Source: Bacillota bacterium (GTDB lineage: Bacteria > Bacillota_E > Sulfobacillia > Sulfobacillales > Sulfobacillaceae). Taken from it: a DNA stretch of 6,786 nt. The DNA lies in NCBI GenBank assembly GCA_021820165.1, contig JAKADW010000113.1, positions 1 through 6,786 of the forward strand, written 5' to 3'. Positions 5,310-6,786 of this stretch are shown here, in pieces. Numbering within the stretch: position 1 is the stretch's first letter; each line of letters opens with the position of its first letter. The translations under genes and the position numbers were made by a program. The notes under the pieces are model-generated. The model searched no databases. It was not told the DNA's origin and saw only the letters and a program-made list of their open reading frames with translations.

Positions 5310-5905
5310 TGCGCGGCAATGACGGCTTGGGTTCGATCGTACACGGCGAGTTTGGCCAAAATGTGGCTAATATGGACTTTAACCGTCTTTTCGCGAATGT
5401 TAAGCCGAGCGGCGATTTCCTTATTGGCTAGCCCCTCGGCCAACAAGGATAGCACTTCCGCTTCCCGCGGTGTGAGTGGCTCCTTTAGGGGGGGCGCCGT
5501 ATCGTCGAGAATGGGGTCCCAGATTTTTCGCCCCTGAGACACTTGGCGAATCGCCGTCAACAAGTCATCAGGCCCTACCGTTTTATCGAGGTATCCCGCC
5601 GCTCCATGCCATTGGAGATATGTGAGCGCTTGGGGATCCCTGGAGGAGGTGAGAATGATGACTTTTATGGCGGGGTATTCGTGGGCGATCTGATCGAAGA
5701 GCGCCAGACCGTCGAGTTTAGCACCCAAGCTTAAATCGAGCAGGAGAACATCGGCCGGGCGCCGTGCGAGAGCGTCGAGGGCCTTCGGGCCGTTTTCTGC
5801 CTCTAAGGTAACTTCGATGTCATCCAAGGCGTCCAAAAATACCCGAAGCCCTTCTCGGACCACGGGATGATCGTCGACGATGGCAACGCGAATAGGTCGT
5901 GTCAT
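5273..5905 (-). CDS. NarL/LuxR-family response regulator transcription factor
   Basis: This 210-residue two-domain regulator has an N-terminal receiver domain (about 5-120) and a C-terminal LuxR-type helix-turn-helix (about 143-200). Receiver residues present: the acidic pair Asp11-Asp12 in IVDDHPVVREGL, phospho-acceptor Asp57 in VLLLDLSL, switch Thr86 in ILTSS, and Lys108 in GYLDKTV. The DNA-binding part reads LTPREAEVLSLLAEGLANKEIAARL (144-168) followed by the recognition region REKTVKVHISHILAKL (171-186), a clear LuxR_C_like signature. ATG 5905 has GGAGG (plus-strand CCTCC, 5911-5915) 5 nt upstream. The kinase gene ends 11 nt before this start, so the two form one operon and are very probably cognate partners. 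Oddity: the acceptor loop reads DLSLGAKLDG, one residue longer than the usual DxxMPxMDG and without the common proline. The signal and target genes cannot be read from the sequence. The placement beside his genes does not show that it regulates them. Confidence 0.93.
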   Translation of the reverse strand: MTRPIRVAIVDDHPVVREGLRVFLDALDDIEVTLEAENGPKALDALARRPADVLLLDLSLGAKLDGLALFDQIAHEYPAIKVIILTSSRDPQALTYLQWHGAAGYLDKTVGPDDLLTAIRQVSQGRKIWDPILDDTAPPLKEPLTPREAEVLSLLAEGLANKEIAARLNIREKTVKVHISHILAKLAVYDRTQAVIAAHQRGLVRLSARS

Positions 5906-5910
5906 AGGTG

Positions 5911-5915
5911 CCTCC
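5911..5915 (-). promoter_or_regulatory. Ribosome binding site of the response regulator gene
   Basis: CCTCC on the plus strand reads GGAGG on the coding strand and lies 5 nt before the ATG at 5905, within the 11-nt gap after the kinase stop codon. It supports independent but coupled translation of the regulator. Confidence 0.65.
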
Positions 5916-5916
5916 G

Positions 5917-6786
5917 TTATCCGGTCGAGCCGGCAGCAAAGATGCGGACGGCTGTTCCATGACCGATGGTCGTGTCAATGCTCAGGCTCATCTGGTGTAA
6001 ATTCGCCCGTTCGGTGAGCGTTTGGAGCCCGTGGTGACCGGGTGTGTGGATGGCCGGGTCAAACCCTGGACCCCAATCTCGGACTTCTAGCCACACACCC
6101 CCTGGACGTTCCTCCAGTGTCACTTGTACGGGGGCGCCAGCTGCATGCTTCAAGGCATTTTGCAGTGCTTCATCGAGCATGTGCAACAACGCCTCCTCTC
6201 TTTCTCCGGTCAGGCCTACCGAAATCTCGGAAAGATCCCACTCTAAAGGCACCTCTAAGACATCTACTAGCCGTTGAAGCCGGTAGCGAATAGCGTCAGC
6301 GAGAGGCTGGCGGTTGGCACGTAGCGCGTCGACAAGTCGCCTCATGTCGTGCTGGCTTTCCTGTATGAGTTCTTCGAGGAGGGAGACGAGCGCGATCGCA
6401 TCAACGTCGTTTCGCAAACGACCTTGAAGGGTGCGAGCCAGTAGGTGAGCGGAGAAGAGCCGCTGGCTCACGGAATCGTGCAAGTCGGCTGCTAATTCTT
6501 GACGCTCACGCCAACGGGCGGCGGCAAGCCCCTGATGATATAGGGCCACCTGATCCAGGAGCGCGGACACGTGCCAGGTGTAGGCGGAGAGCAGCTCCTG
6601 GTCAGCGGCGACAAACGCTTGGGGCGTGCGGGACTCTAGCCGAATTTGGTAATGAGTGCGCGGAATGTCGCGGGTCATCCCCGAACGGGCATCGGACAAG
6701 ATGAGAGGCTCGATGGGGGGAAGCGCTCTATCGCTGGCGTCATGATAGGAATATTCCGGCTCCTCGGGGGACGGCGGTTTGGCCGC
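5917..6786 (-). CDS. NarL-type (HisKA_3) sensor histidine kinase, C-terminal part; N-terminus off window
   Basis: The frame is open from the right edge to the TAA at 5917-5919 (289 visible residues). The only internal start candidate near the N-terminus is a TTG at 6699, with no obvious reason to initiate there, so I treat the gene as truncated by the window edge. Counted from the edge, residues about 47-90 (ending in FVAADQELLSAYTWHVSALL) resemble the last strand and helix of a GAF domain, then lead into a helical linker. The phosphoacceptor H-box is ERQELAADLHDSVSQRL, with His103 (codon at 6478-6480) followed by a DHp helix. The HATPase_c domain shows an N-box (DEALQNALKHA), a G1 box (DWGPGFD) and a G2 box (GHHGLQTLTERA), and ends IGHGTAVRIFA. 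No membrane segment is visible, so this part is cytosolic. The kinase should autophosphorylate and pass phosphate to Asp57 of the regulator encoded 11 nt downstream. The sensed signal is unknown. Confidence 0.9.
   Translation of the reverse strand, partial: AAKPPSPEEPEYSYHDASDRALPPIEPLILSDARSGMTRDIPRTHYQIRLESRTPQAFVAADQELLSAYTWHVSALLDQVALYHQGLAAARWRERQELAADLHDSVSQRLFSAHLLARTLQGRLRNDVDAIALVSLLEELIQESQHDMRRLVDALRANRQPLADAIRYRLQRLVDVLEVPLEWDLSEISVGLTGEREEALLHMLDEALQNALKHAAGAPVQVTLEERPGGVWLEVRDWGPGFDPAIHTPGHHGLQTLTERANLHQMSLSIDTTIGHGTAVRIFAAGSTG

Noticed and set aside
5291..5314. Possible bidirectional terminator at the convergent junction (GCGCA ... TGCGC)
   Set aside because: Five-base stem, 14-nt loop and no T-tract on either strand.
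5319..5734. Plus-strand frames opposite the response regulator (72 and 63 residues)
   Set aside because: They are antisense shadows of the receiver and HTH domains with no domain signature.
1..6786. Mobile element, CRISPR, tRNA/rRNA or a novel defence-type system
   Set aside because: Every part of the window is covered by recognisable his genes or the two-component pair; no direct repeat arrays, transposase motifs or terminal inverted repeats were seen.

Overview
The window is an almost uninterrupted histidine biosynthesis operon on the plus strand, followed by a convergent two-component regulatory pair on the minus strand. It looks like bacterial chromosomal core sequence. The DNA is fairly G+C-rich by eye. 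The genes use strong purine-rich Shine-Dalgarno (SD) sequences and some non-ATG starts (GTG for hisIE, probably TTG for hisD). HisG is the short form that depends on HisZ. These traits fit a G+C-rich Bacillota lineage, perhaps of the Sulfobacillus/Symbiobacterium kind. That assignment is an inference from style and has not been tested by any search.

Layout. Positions 1-216 are the 3' end of hisZ, whose start lies off the left edge. Then come hisG (216-875), hisD (859-2070), hisB (2042-2629, dehydratase only), hisH (2626-3225), hisA (3228-3938), hisF (3932-4690) and the fused hisIE (4677-5309). Every junction is an overlap of 1-29 nt or, once (hisH-hisA), a 2-nt gap, so translational coupling is likely throughout. 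On the minus strand, a NarL/LuxR-type response regulator (5905-5273) lies downstream of a HisKA_3-type sensor kinase whose N-terminal part runs off the right edge (6786-5917). The regulator's stop lies inside the end of hisIE, so the two operons overlap tail to tail by 37 bp and no dedicated intergenic terminator can exist.

How the genes work together. HisZG joins ATP to PRPP. HisIE performs the pyrophosphohydrolase and cyclohydrolase steps. HisA isomerises ProFAR to PRFAR. HisH and HisF together make imidazole glycerol phosphate and AICAR. HisB dehydrates imidazole glycerol phosphate, and HisD oxidises histidinol to histidine. The aminotransferase (HisC) and histidinol-phosphate phosphatase steps are not encoded here and must be supplied from elsewhere. 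The catalytic residues I could check are present in all complete His enzymes.

I found no sign of a new biological system, mobile element, CRISPR array or RNA gene. The points worth a second look are small: the tail-to-tail overlap, a terminator-like hairpin inside hisD, a short HisD N-terminus with an ambiguous start, recurrent AAGGGGG SD sequences (one of which also encodes a conserved HisB motif), and a few family-atypical residues in HisB, HisZ and the response regulator.
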